A stretch of 64,000 nt of DNA from Auanema rhodensis (Eukaryota; Nematoda; Chromadorea; Rhabditida; Rhabditidae), in contig OZ059897.1 of NCBI GenBank assembly GCA_964057225.1, forward strand, positions 5,022,001 through 5,086,000. The letters are read 5' to 3'. Position 1 is the stretch's first letter, and every line of letters starts with the position of its first letter. The notes beneath the pieces were generated by a model, which saw only the letters and a list, made by a program, of their open reading frames with translations, did no database searches and was not told the DNA's origin. Shown here one piece after another: positions 25,521 to 39,600 of the stretch. The position numbers and the translations under genes are program-made.

Positions 25521-26752
25521 TCACGTGTACATTTAATTAGCATAAATTAAAGTTCACGTAAATTTCAAAGTCATGGTGACCATGCACCAATATCAATAAA
25601 AATTTGTTTTCAGACTAATATGGAGATGGGGAATCTAATATTGAAAACCGCATCTCTTTATCTTTCACGTGAAGCAAGTTACATCCCAAGTGCACATCAC
25701 GTGTACATTTAATTAGCATAAATTAAAGTTCACGTAAATTTCAAAGTCATGGTTACCATGCACCAATATCAATAAAAATTTGTTTTTAGACTAATATGGA
25801 TATGGGGAATCTAATTTTGAAAACCGCATCTCTTTATCTTTCACGTGAAGCGAGTTACATACCAAGTGCACAGCACGTGTACATTTAATTAGCATAAATT
25901 AAAGTTCACGTAAATTTCAAAATCATGGTTACCATGCACCAATATCAATAAAAATTTGTTTTCAGACTAATATGGAGATGGGGAATCTAATATTGAAAAC
26001 CGCATCTCTTTATCTTTCACGTGAAGCAAGTTACATACCAAGTGCACAGCACGTGTACATTTAATTAGCATAAATTAAAGTTCACGTAAATTTCAAAGTC
26101 ATGGTTACCATGCACTAATATCAATAAAAATTTGTTTTTAGACTAATATGGACATGGGGAATCTAATTTTGAAAACCGAATCTCTTTATCTTTCACGTGA
26201 AGCAAGTTACATACCAAGTGCACATCACGTGCACATTTAATTAGCATAAATTAAAGTTCACGTAAATTTCAAAGTCATGGTTACCATGCACCAATATCAA
26301 TAAAAATTTGTTTTTAGACTAATATGGACATGGGGAATCTAATTTTGAAAACCGCATCTCTTTATCTTTCACGTGAAGCGAGTTACATACCAAGTGCACA
26401 TCACGTGCACATTTAATTAGCATAAATTAAAGTTCACGTAAATTTCAAAGTCATGGTTACCATGCACCAATATCAATAAAAATTTGTTTTTAGACTAATA
26501 TGGACATGGGGAATCTAATTTTGAAAACCGCGTCTCTTTATCTTTCACGTGAAGCGAGTTACATACCAAGTGCACATCACGTGCACATTTAATTAGCATA
26601 AATTAAAGTTAACGTAAATTTCAAAGTCATGGTTACCATGCACCAATATCAATAAAAATTTGTTTTTAGACTAATATGGACATGGGGAATCTAATTTTGA
26701 AAACCGCATCTCTTTATCTTTCACGTGAAGCGAGTTACATACCAAGTGCACA
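25521..26752. repeat. 7-monomer HOR, copy 4 (M146-M152)
   Basis: Same seven classes again, directly following copy 3 and lying 3344 bp from copy 2. It is followed by G-L-N (26753-27280), as copy 2 is (23409-23936). Confidence 0.92.
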
Positions 26753-27280
26753 TCACGTGTACATTTAATTAGCATAAATTAAAGTTCACGTAAATTTCAA
26801 AGTCATGGTGACCATGCACTAATATCAATAAAAATTTGTTTTTAGACTAATATGGACATGGGGAATCTAATTTTAAAAACCGCATCTCTTTATCTTTCAC
26901 GTGAAGCAAGTTACATACCAAGTGCACAGCACGTGTACATTTAATTAGCATAAATTAAAGTTCACGTAAATTTCAAAGTCATGGTTACCATGCACCAATA
27001 TCAATAAAAATTTGTTTTCAGACTAATATGGAGATGGGGAATCTAATATTGAAAACCGCATCTCTTTATCTTTCACGTGAAGCAAGTTACATCCCAAGTG
27101 CACATCACGTGTACATTTAATTAGCATAAATTAAAGTTCACGTAAATTTCAAAGTCATGGTTACCATGCACCAATATCAATAAAAATTTGTTTTTAGACT
27201 AATATGGATATGGGGAATCTAATTTTGAAAACCGCATCTCTTTATCTTTCACGTGAAGCGAGTTACATACCAAGTGCACA

Positions 27281-29744
27281 TCACGTGTGCATTTAATTAG
27301 CATAAATTAAAGTTCACGTAAATTTCAAAATCATGGTTACCATGCACCAATATCAATAAAAATTTGTTTTTAGACTAATATGCACATGGGGAATCTAATT
27401 TTAAAAACCGCATCTCTTTATCTTTCACGTGAAGTGAGTTACATACCAAGTGCACAGCACGTGTACATTTAATTAGCATAAATTAAAGTTCACGTAAATT
27501 TCAAAGTCATGGTTACCATGCACTAATATCAATAAAAATTTGTTTTTAGACTAATATGGACATGGGGAATCTAATTTTGAAAACCGAATCTCTTTATCTT
27601 TCACGTGAAGCAAGTTACATACCAAGTGCACATCACGTGCACATTTAATTAGCATAAATTAAAGTTCACGTAAATTTCAAAGTCATGGTTACCATGCACC
27701 AATATCAATAAAAATTTGTTTTTAGACTAATATGGACATGGGGAATCTAATTTTGAAAACCGCATCTCTTTATCTTTCACGTGAAGCGAGTTACATACCA
27801 AGTGCACATCACGTGTACATTTAATTAGCATAAATTGAAGTTCACGTAAATTTCAAAGTCATGGTTACCATGCACCAATATCAATAAAAATTTGTTTTTA
27901 GACTAATATGGACATGGGGAATCTAATTTTGAAAACCGCATCTCTTTATCTTTCACGTGAAGCGAGTTACATACCAAGTGCACATCACGTGTACATTTAA
28001 TTAACATAAATTAAAGTTCACGTAAATTTCAAACTCATGGTTACCATGCACCAATATCAATAAAAATTTGTTTTTAGACTAATATGGACATGGGGAATCT
28101 AATATTGAAAACCGCATCTCTTTATCTTTCACGTGAAGCAAGTTACATACCAAGTGCACATCACGTGTACATTTAATTAGCATAAATTAAAGTTCACGTA
28201 AATTTCAAAGTCATGGTTACCATGCATTAATATCAATAAAAATTTGTTTTTAGACTAATATGGACATGGGGAATCTAATTTTGAAAACCGCATCTCTTTA
28301 TCTTTCACGTGAAGCAAGTTACGAACCAAGTGCACATCACGTGTACATTTAATTAGCATAAATTAAGGTTCACGTAAATTTCAAAGTCATGGTTACCATG
28401 CACCAATATCAATAAAAATTTGTTTTTAGACTAATATGGACATGGGGAATCTAATTTTGAAAACCGCATCTCTTTATCTTTCACGTGAAGCGAGTTACAT
28501 ACCAAGTGCACATCACGTGTACATTTAATTAGCATAAATTAAAGTTCACGTAAATTTCAAAGTCATGGTTACCATGCACCAATATCAATAAAAATTTGTT
28601 TTTAGACTAATATGCACATGGGGAATCTAATTTTAAAAACCGCATCTCTTTATCTTTCACGTGAAGTGAGTTACATACCAAGTGCATAGCACGTGTACAT
28701 TTAATTAGCATAAATTAAAGTTCACGTAAATTTCAAAGTCATGGTTACCATGCACTAATATCAATAAAAATTTGTTTTTAGACTAATATGGACATGGGGA
28801 ATCTAATTTTGGAAACCGCATCTCTTTATCTTTCACGTGAAGTGAGTTACATACCAAGTGCACATCACGTGTACATTTAATTAGCATAAATTAAAGTTCA
28901 CGTAAATTTCAAAGTCATGGTTACCATGCACCAATATCAATAAAAATTTGTTTTTAGACTAATATGGACATGGGGAATCTAATATTAAAAACCGCATCTC
29001 TTTATCTTTCACGTGAAGCAAGTTACATCCCAAGTGCACATCACGTGTACATTTAATTAGCATAAATTAAAGTTCACGTAAATTTCAAAGTCATGGTTAC
29101 CATGCACCAATATCAATAAAAATTTGTTTTTAGACTAATATGGACATGGGGAATCTAATTTTGGAAACCGCATCTCTTTATCTTTCACGTGAAGTGAGTT
29201 ACATACCAAGTGCACATCACGTGTACATTTAATTAGCATAAATTAAAGTTCACGTAAATTTCAAAGTCATGGTTACCATGCACCAATATCTATAAAAATT
29301 TGTTTTTAGACTAATATGGACATGGGGAATCTAATTTTAAAAACCGCATCTCTTTATCTTTCACGTGAAGCAAGTTACATACCAAGTGCATAGCACGTGT
29401 ACATTTAATTAGCATAAATTAAAGTTCACGTAAATTTCAAAGTCATGGTTACCATGCACCAATATCAATAAAAATTTGTTTTTAGACTAATATGGACATG
29501 GGGAATCTAATTTTGAAAACCGCATCTCTTTATCTTTCACGTGAAGCAAGTTACATACCAAGTGCATATCACGTGCACATTTAATTAGCATAAATTAAAG
29601 TTCACGTAAATTTCAAAGTCATGGTTACCATGCACTAATATCAATAAAAATTTGTTTTTAGACTAATATGGACATGGGGAATCTAATTTTGAAAACCGAA
29701 TCTCTTTATCTTTCACGTGAAGCAAGTTACATACCAAGTGCACA
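27281..29744. repeat. Mixed segment M156-M169
   Basis: O, P, A, a 29G monomer without 132G, an I/Q hybrid (20A,50C then 120A), R, S, V1, V2, W, T, J2, K2, and a monomer with 8C, 68T and 131A that looks like K2's neighbour H replaced by a P body. It overlaps in order with the long HOR that follows. M167 has a private TATCTATAAA near 29291. Confidence 0.78.
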
Positions 29745-30272
29745 TCACGTGCACATTTAATTAGCATAAATTAAAGTTCACGTAAATTTCAAAGTCATGG
29801 TTACCATGCACCAATATCAATAAAAATTTGTTTTTAGACTAATATGGACATGGGGAATCTAATTTTGAAAACCGCATCTCTTTATCTTTCACGTGAAGCG
29901 AGTTACATACCAAGTGCACATCACGTGTACATTTAATTAGCATAAATTGAAGTTCACGTAAATTTCAAAGTCATGGTTACCATGCACCAATATCAATAAA
30001 AATTTGTTTTTAGACTAATATGGACATGGGGAATCTAATTTTGAAAACCGCATCTCTTTATCTTTCACGTGAAGTGAGTTACATACCAAGTGTACATCAC
30101 GTGCACATTTAATTAGCATAAATTAAAGTTCACGTAAATTTCAAAGTCATGGTTACCATGCACCAATATCAATAAAAATTTGTTTTTAGACTAATATGGA
30201 CATGGGGAATCTAATATTGAAAACCGCATCTCTTTATCTTTCACGTGAAGCAAGTTACATACCAAGTGCACA

Positions 30273-32032
30273 TCACGTGTACATTTAATTAGCATAAATT
30301 AAAGTTCACGTAAATTTCAAAGTCATGGTTACCATGCATTAATATCAATAAAAATTTGTTTTTAGACTAATATGGACATGGGGAATCTAATTTTGAAAAC
30401 CGCATCTCTTTATCTTTCACGTGAAGCAAGTTACGAACCAAGTGCACATCACGTGTACATTTAATTAGCATAAATTAAGGTTCACGTAAATTTCAAAGTC
30501 ATGGTTACCATGCACCAATATCAATAAAAATTTGTTTTTAGACTAATATGGACATGGGGAATCTAATTTTGAAAACCGCATCTCTTTATCTTTCACGTGA
30601 AGCGAGTTACATACCAAGTGCACATCACGTGTACATTTAATTAGCATAAATTAAAGTTCACGTAAATTTCAAAGTCATGGTTACCATGCACCAATATCAA
30701 TAAAAATTTGTTTTTAGACTAATATGCACATGGGGAATCTAATTTTAAAAACCGCATCTCTTTATCTTTCACGTGAAGTGAGTTACATACCAAGTGCATA
30801 GCACGTGTACATTTAATTAGCATAAATTAAAGTTCACGTAAATTTCAAAGTCATGGTTACCATGCACTAATATCAATAAAAATTTGTTTTTAGACTAATA
30901 TGGACATGGGGAATCTAATTTTGGAAACCGCATCTCTTTATCTTTCACGTGAAGTGAGTTACATACCAAGTGCACATCACGTGTACATTTAATTAGCATA
31001 AATTAAAGTTCACGTAAATTTCAAAGTCATGGTTACCATGCACCAATATCAATAAAAATTTGTTTTTAGACTAATATGGACATGGGGAATCTAATATTAA
31101 AAACCGCATCTCTTTATCTTTCACGTGAAGCAAGTTACATCCCAAGTGCACATCACGTGTACATTTAATTAGCATAAATTAAAGTTCACGTAAATTTCAA
31201 AGTCATGGTTACCATGCACCAATATCAATAAAAATTTGTTTTTAGACTAATATGGACATGGGGAATCTAATTTTGGAAACCGCATCTCTTTATCTTTCAC
31301 GTGAAGTGAGTTACATACCAAGTGCACATCACGTGTACATTTAATTAGCATAAATTAAAGTTCACGTAAATTTCAAAGTCATGGTTACCATGCACCAATA
31401 TCAATAAAAATTTGTTTTTAGACTAATATGGACATGGGGAATCTAATTTTAAAAACCGCATCTCTTTATCTTTCACGTGAAGCAAGTTACATACCAAGTG
31501 CATAGCACGTGTACATTTAATTAGCATAAATTAAAGTTCACGTAAATTTCAAAGTCATGGTTACCATGCACCAATATCAATAAAAATTTGTTTTTAGACT
31601 AATATGGACATGGGGAATCTAATTTTGAAAACCGCATCTCTTTATCTTTCACGTGAAGCAAGTTACATACCAAGTGCATATCACGTGCACAATTAATTAG
31701 CATAAATTAAAGTTCACGTAAATTTCAAACTCATGGTTACCATGCACCAATATCAATAAAAATTTGTTTTTAGACTAATATGGACATGGGGAATCTAATT
31801 TTGGAAACCGCATCTCTTTATCTTTCACGTGAAGCGAGTTACATACCAAGTGCACATCACGTGTACATTTAATTAACATAAATTAAAGTTCACGTAAATT
31901 TCAAACTCATGGTTACCATGCACCAATATCAATAAAAATTTGTTTCTAGACTAATATGGACATGGGGAATCTAATTTTGAAAACCGCATCTCTTTATCTT
32001 TCACGTGAAGTGGGTTACATACCAAGTGCACA
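30273..32032. repeat. 10-monomer unit, copy 1 (M173-M182)
   Basis: R, S, V1, V2, W, T, J2, K2, H, I. The I monomer carries a private T-to-C (TGTTTCTAGA at 31941-31950), seen nowhere else but 1760 bp downstream. That shared singleton makes the duplication recent relative to most array mutations. Confidence 0.92.
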
Positions 32033-33792
32033 TCACGTGTACATTTAATTAGCATAAATTAAAGTTCACGTAAATTTCAAAGTCATGGTTACCATGCACC
32101 AATATCAATAAAAATTTGTTTTTAGACTAATATGGACATGGGGAATCTAATTTTGAAAACCGCATCTCTTTATCTTTCACGTGAAGCAAGTTACGAACCA
32201 AGTGCACATCACGTGTACATTTAATTAGCATAAATTAAGGTTCACGTAAATTTCAAAGTCATGGTTACCATGCACCAATATCAATAAAAATTTGTTTTTA
32301 GACTAATATGGACATGGGGAATCTAATTTTGAAAACCGCATCTCTTTATCTTTCACGTGAAGCGAGTTACATACCAAGTGCACATCACGTGTACATTTAA
32401 TTAGCATAAATTAAAGTTCACGTAAATTTCAAAGTCATGGTTACCATGCACCAATATCAATAAAAATTTGTTTTTAGACTAATATGCACATGGGGAATCT
32501 AATTTTAAAAACCGCATCTCTTTATCTTTCACGTGAAGTGAGTTACATACCAAGTGCATAGCACGTGTACATTTAATTAGCATAAATTAAAGTTCACGTA
32601 AATTTCAAAGTCATGGTTACCATGCACTAATATCAATAAAAATTTGTTTTTAGACTAATATGGACATGGGGAATCTAATTTTGGAAACCGCATCTCTTTA
32701 TCTTTCACGTGAAGTGAGTTACATACCAAGTGCACATCACGTGTACATTTAATTAGCATAAATTAAAGTTCACGTAAATTTCAAAGTCATGGTTACCATG
32801 CACCAATATCAATAAAAATTTGTTTTTAGACTAATATGGACATGGGGAATCTAATATTAAAAACCGCATCTCTTTATCTTTCACGTGAAGCAAGTTACAT
32901 CCCAAGTGCACATCACGTGTACATTTAATTAGCATAAATTAAAGTTCACGTAAATTTCAAAGTCATGGTTACCATGCACCAATATCAATAAAAATTTGTT
33001 TTTAGACTAATATGGACATGGGGAATCTAATTTTGGAAACCGCATCTCTTTATCTTTCACGTGAAGTGAGTTACATACCAAGTGCACATCACGTGTACAT
33101 TTAATTAGCATAAATTAAAGTTCACGTAAATTTCAAAGTCATGGTTACCATGCACCAATATCAATAAAAATTTGTTTTTAGACTAATATGGACATGGGGA
33201 ATCTAATTTTAAAAACCGCATCTCTTTATCTTTCACGTGAAGCAAGTTACATACCAAGTGCATAGCACGTGTACATTTAATTAGCATAAATTAAAGTTCA
33301 CGTAAATTTCAAAGTCATGGTTACCATGCACCAATATCAATAAAAATTTGTTTTTAGACTAATATGGACATGGGGAATCTAATTTTGAAAACCGCATCTC
33401 TTTATCTTTCACGTGAAGCAAGTTACATACCAAGTGCATATCACGTGCACAATTAATTAGCATAAATTAAAGTTCACGTAAATTTCAAACTCATGGTTAC
33501 CATGCACCAATATCAATAAAAATTTGTTTTTAGACTAATATGGACATGGGGAATCTAATTTTGGAAACCGCATCTCTTTATCTTTCACGTGAAGCGAGTT
33601 ACATACCAAGTGCACATCACGTGTACATTTAATTAACATAAATTAAAGTTCACGTAAATTTCAAACTCATGGTTACCATGCACCAATATCAATAAAAATT
33701 TGTTTCTAGACTAATATGGACATGGGGAATCTAATTTTGAAAACCGCATCTCTTTATCTTTCACGTGAAGTGGGTTACATACCAAGTGCACA
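32033..33792. repeat. 10-monomer unit, copy 2 (M183-M192)
   Basis: Starts with the junction hybrid M183 (67C,68C as in class J, then 123G and the GAACC end of R), then S, V1, V2, W, T, J2, K2, H, I. The I again has TGTTTCTAGA, at 33701-33710. The switch in M183 lies between 32100 and 32155. Confidence 0.92.
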
Positions 33793-35024
33793 TCACGTGT
33801 ACATTTAATTAGCATAAATTAAAGTTCACGTAAATTTCAAAGTCATGGTTACCATGCACCAATATCAATAAAAATTTGTTTTTAGACTAATATGGACATG
33901 GGGAATCTAATTTTAAAAACCGCATCTCTTTATCTTTCACGTGAAGCAAGTTACATACCAAGTGCACAGCACGTGTACATTTAATTAGCATAAATTAAAG
34001 TTCACGTAAATTTCAAAGTCATGGTTACCATGCACCAATATCAATAAAAATTTGTTTTTAGACTAATATGGACATGGGGAATCTAATTTTGAAAACCGCA
34101 TCTCTTTATCTTTCACGTGAAGTGGGTTACATACCAAGTGCACATCACGTGTACATTTAATTAGCATAAATTAAAGTTCACGTAAATTTCAAAGTCATGG
34201 TGACCATGCACTAATATCAATAAAAATTTGTTTTTAGACTAATATGGACATGGGGAATCTAATTTTAAAAACCGCATCTCTTTATCTTTCAAGTGAAGCA
34301 AGTTACATACCAAGTGCACAGCACGTGTACATTTAATTAGCATAAATTAAAGTTCACGTAAATTTCAAAGTCATGGTTACCATGCACCAATATCAATAAA
34401 AATTTGTTTTTAGACTAATATGGACATGGGGAATCTAATATTGAAAACCGCATCTCTTTATCTTTCACGTGAAGCAAGTTACATCCCAAGTGCACATCAC
34501 GTGTACATTTAATTAGCATAAATTAAAGTTCACGTAAATTTCAAAGTCATGGTTACCATGCACCAATATCAATAAAAATTTGTTTTTAGACTAATATGGA
34601 TATGGGGAATCTAATTTTGAAAACCGCATCTCTTTATCTTTCACGTGAAGCGAGTTACACACCAAGTGCACATCACGTGTGCATTTAATTAGCATAAATT
34701 AAAGTTCACGTAAATTTCAAAATCATGGTTACCATGCACCAATATCAATAAAAATTTGTTTTTAGACTAATATGCACATGGGGAATCTAATTTTAAAAAC
34801 CGCATCTCTTTATCTTTCACGTGAAGTGAGTTACATACCAAGTGCACAGCACGTGTACATTTAATTAGCATAAATTAAAGTTCACGTAAATTTCAAAGTC
34901 ATGGTTACCATGCACTAATATCAATAAAAATTTGTTTTTAGACTAATATGGACATGGGGAATCTAATTTTGAAAACCGAATCTCTTTATCTTTCACGTGA
35001 AGCAAGTTACATACCAAGTGCACA

Positions 35025-38000
35025 TCACGTGCACATTTAATTAGCATAAATTAAAGTTCACGTAAATTTCAAAGTCATGGTTACCATGCACCAATATCAA
35101 TAAAAATTTGTTTTTAGACTAATATGGACATGGGGAATCTAATTTTAAAAACCGCATCTCTTTATCTTTCACGTGAAGCAAGTTACATACCAAGTGCACA
35201 GCACGTGTACATTTAATTAGCATAAATTAAAGTTCACGTAAATTTCAAAGTCATGGTTACCATGCACCAATATCAATAAAAATTTGTTTTTAGACTAATA
35301 TGGACATGGGGAATCTAATTTTGAAAACCGAATCTCTTTATCTTTCACGTGAAGCAAGTTACATACCAAGTGCACATCACGTGCACATTTAATTAGCATA
35401 AATTAAAGTTCACGTAAATTTCAAAGTCATGGTTACCATGCACCAATATCAATAAAAATTTGTTTTTAGACTAATATGGACATGGGGAATCTAATTTTAA
35501 AAACCGCATCTCTTTATCTTTCACGTGAAGCGAGTTACATACCAAGTGCACATCACGTGTACATTTAATTAGCATAAATTAAAGTTCACGTAAATTTCAA
35601 AGTCATGGTTACCATGCATTAATATCAATAAAAATTTGTTTTTAGACTAATATGGACATGGGGAATCTAATTTTGAAAACCGCATCTCTTTATCTTTCAC
35701 GTGAAGCAAGTTACGAACCAAGTGCACATCACGTGTACATTTAATTAGCATAAATTAAGGTTCACGTAAATTTCAAAGTCATGGTTACCATGCACCAATA
35801 TCAATAAAAATTTGTTTTTAGACTAATATGGACATGGGGAATCTAATTTTGAAAACCGCATCTCTTTATCTTTCACGTGAAGCGAGTTACATACCAAGTG
35901 CACATCACGTGTACATTTAATTAGCATAAATTAAAGTTCACGTAAATTTCAAAGTCATGGTTACCATGCACCAATATCAATAAAAATTTGTTTTTAGACT
36001 AATATGCACATGGAGAATCTAATTTTAAAAACCGCATCTCTTTATCTTTCACGTGAAGTGAGTTACATACCAAGTGCATAGCACGTGTACATTTAATTAG
36101 CATAAATTAAAGTTCACGTAAATTTCAAAGTCATGGTTACCATGCACTAATATCAATAAAAATTTGTTTTTAGACTAATATGGACATGGGGAATCTAATT
36201 TTGGAAACCGCATCTCTTTATCTTTCACGTGAAGTGAGTTACATACCAAGTGCACATCACGTGTACATTTAATTAGCATAAATTAAAGTTCACGTAAATT
36301 TCAAAGTCATGGTTACCATGCACCAATATCAATAAAAATTTGTTTTTAGACTAATATGGACATGGGGAATCTAATATTAAAAACCGCATCTCTTTATCTT
36401 TCACGTGAAGCAAGTTACATCCCAAGTGCACATCACGTGTACATTTAATTAGCATAAATTAAAGTTCACGTAAATTTCAAAGTCATGGTTACCATGCACC
36501 AATATCAATAAAAATTTGTTTTTAGACTAATATGGACAAGGGGAATCTAATTTTGGAAACCGCATCTCTTTATCTTTCACGTGAAGTGAGTTACATACCA
36601 AGTGCACATCACGTGTACATTTAATTAGCATAAATTAAAGTTCACGTAAATTTCAAAGTCATGGTTACCATGCACCAATATCAATAAAAATTTGTTTTTA
36701 GACTAATATGGACATGGGGAATCTAATATTGAAAACCGCATCTCTTTATCTTTCACGTGAAGCAAGTTACATACCAAGTGCACATCACGTGTACATTTAA
36801 TTAGCATAAATTAAAGTTCACGTAAATTTCAAAGTCATGGTTACCATGCATTAATATCAATAAAAATTTGTTTTTAGACTAATATGGACATGGGGAATCT
36901 AATTTTGAAAACCGCATCTCTTTATCTTTCACGTGAAGCAAGTTACGAACCAAGTGCACATCACGTGTACATTTAATTAGCATAAATTAAGGTTCACGTA
37001 AATTTCAAAGTCATGGTTACCATGCACCAATATCAATAAAAATTTGTTTTTAGACTAATATGGACATGGGGAATCTAATTTTGAAAACCGCATCTCTTTA
37101 TCTTTCACGTGAAGCGAGTTACATACCAAGTGCACATCACGTGTACATTTAATTAGCATAAATTAAAGTTCACGTAAATTTCAAAGTCATGGTTACCATG
37201 CACCAATATCAATAAAAATTTGTTTTTAGACTAATATGCACATGGGGAATCTAATTTTAAAAACCGCATCTCTTTATCTTTCACGTGAAGTGAGTTACAT
37301 ACCAAGTGCATAGCACGTGTACATTTAATTAGCATAAATTAAAGTTCACGTAAATTTCAAAGTCATGGTTACCATGCACTAATATCAATAAAAATTTGTT
37401 TTTAGACTAATATGGACATGGGGAATCTAATTTTGGAAACCGCATCTCTTTATCTTTCACGTGAAGTGAGTTACATACCAAGTGCACATCACGTGTACAT
37501 TTAATTAGCATAAATTGAAGTTCACGTAAATTTCAAAGTCATGGTTACCATGCACCAATATCAATAAAAATTTGTTTTTAGACTAATATGGACATGGGGA
37601 ATCTAATTTTGAAAACCGCGTCTCTTTATCTTTCACGTGAAGCGAGTTACATACCAAGTGCACATCACGTGTACATTTAATTAGCATAAATTAAAGTTCA
37701 CGTAAATTTCAAAGTCATGGTTACCATGCACCAATATCAATAAAAATTTGTTTTTAGACTAATATGGACATGGGGAATCTAATTTTGAGAACCGCATCTC
37801 TTTATCTTTCACGTGAAGTGAGTTACATACCAAGTGCACATCACGTGTACATTTAATTAGCATAAATTAAAGTTCACGTAAATTTCAAAGTCATGGTTAC
37901 CATGCACCAATATCAATAAAAATTTGTTTTTAGACTAATATGGACATGGGGAATCTAATTTTGAAAACCGCATCTCTTTATCTTTCACGTGAAGCAAGTT

Positions 38001-39600
38001 ACATACCAAGTGCATATCACGTGCACAATTAATTAGCATAAATTAAAGTTCACGTAAATTTCAAACTCATGGTTACCATGCACCAATATCAATAAAAATT
38101 TGTTTTTAGACTAATATGGATATGGGGAATCTAATTTTGGAAACCGCATCTCTTTATCTTTCACGTGAAGCGAGTTACATACCAAGTGCACATCACGTGT
38201 GCATTTAATTAGCATAAATTAAAGTTCACGTAAATTTCAAAATCATGGTTACCATGCACCAATATCAATAAAAATTTGTTTTTAGACTAATATGCACATG
38301 GGGAATCTAATTTTAAAAACCGCATCTCTTTATCTTTCACGTGAAGTGAGTTACATACCAAGTGCACAGCACGTGTACATTTAATTAGCATAAATTAAAG
38401 TTCACGTAAATTTCAAAGTCATGGTTACCATGCACCAATATCAATAAAAATTTGTTTTTAGACTAATATGGACATGGGGAATCTAATTTTAAAAACCGCA
38501 TCTCTTTATCTTTCACGTGAAGCAAGTTACATACCAAGTGCACAGCACGTGTACATTTAATTAGCATAAATTAAAGTTCACGTAAATTTCAAAGTCATGG
38601 TTACCATGCACCAATATCAATAAAAATTTGTTTTTAGACTAATATGGACATGGGGAATCTAATTTTGAAAACCGCATCTCTTTATCTTTCACGTGAAGTG
38701 GGTTACATACCAAGTGCACATCACGTGTACATTTAATTAGCATAAATTAAAGTTCACGTAAATTTCAAAGTCATGGTGACCATGCACTAATATCAATAAA
38801 AATTTGTTTTTAGACTAATATGGACATGGGGAATCTAATTTTAAAAACCGCATCTCTTTATCTTTCAAGTGAAGCAAGTTACATACCAAGTGCACAGCAC
38901 GTGTACATTTAATTAGCATAAATTAAAGTTCACGTAAATTTCAAAGTCATGGTTACCATGCACCAATATCAATAAAAATTTGTTTTTAGACTAATATGGA
39001 CATGGGGAATCTAATATTGAAAACCGCATCTCTTTATCTTTCACGTGAAGCAAATTACATCCCAAGTGCACATCACGTGTACATTTAATTAGCATAAATT
39101 AAAGTTCACGTAAATTTCAAAGTCATGGTTACCATGCACCAATATCAATAAAAATTTGTTTTTAGACTAATATGGATATGGGGAATCTAATTTTGAAAAC
39201 CGCATCTCTTTATCTTTCACGTGAAGCGAGTTACATACCAAGTGCACATCACGTGTGCATTTAATTAGCATAAATTAAAGTTCACGTAAATTTCAAAATC
39301 ATGGTTACCATGCACCAATATCAATAAAAATTTGTTTTTAGACTAATATGCACATGGGGAATCTAATTTTAAAAACCGCATCTCTTTATCTTTCACGTGA
39401 AGTGAGTTACATACCAAGTGCACAGCACGTGTACATTTAATTAGCATAAATTAAAGTTCACGTAAATTTCAAAGTCATGGTTACCATGCACTAATATCAA
39501 TAAAAATTTGTTTTTAGACTAATATGGACATGGGGAATCTAATTTTGAAAACCGCATCTCTTTATCTTTCACGTGAAGCAAGTTACATACCAAGTGCACA
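35025..39600. repeat. Mixed segment M200-M225
   Basis: M200-M202 alternate 8C/123A and 1G/131A bodies; then R, S, V1, V2, W, T (35553-36608), a 120A monomer, and R, S, V1, V2 again (36785-37488), so a 7-monomer step separates two runs. B, a GAGAACC variant, a K2-like monomer, and an H with 105T precede O, then J-type, K, G2, L2, N, O and a P without 131A. M205 has TGGAGAATC near 36012 and M208 GACAAGGGG near 36537 as private changes. Confidence 0.78.

Larger units (their letters stand above)
24113..27280. repeat. 18 shared monomers of a 19-monomer duplication, right copy
   Basis: Partner of 20769-23936. Continues into a full O (27281-27456), which probably represents the original right flank, whereas the left copy continues into the O/E hybrid M137. 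Confidence 0.88.
29745..35024. repeat. About 20-monomer HOR with internal 10-monomer duplication (M170-M199)
   Basis: Without the extra ten monomers the order is A, B2, Q, R, S, V1, V2, W, T, J2, K2, H, I, J, K, G2, L-type, N, O, P: 20 x 176 = 3520 bp. It joins the A/P ends of the first HOR family to the H-I-J-K series of the second and may be a composite of both. Parts recur at 2641-3872, 35553-36608 and 41361-42416. M197 has a private CACACC near 34660. Confidence 0.82.
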
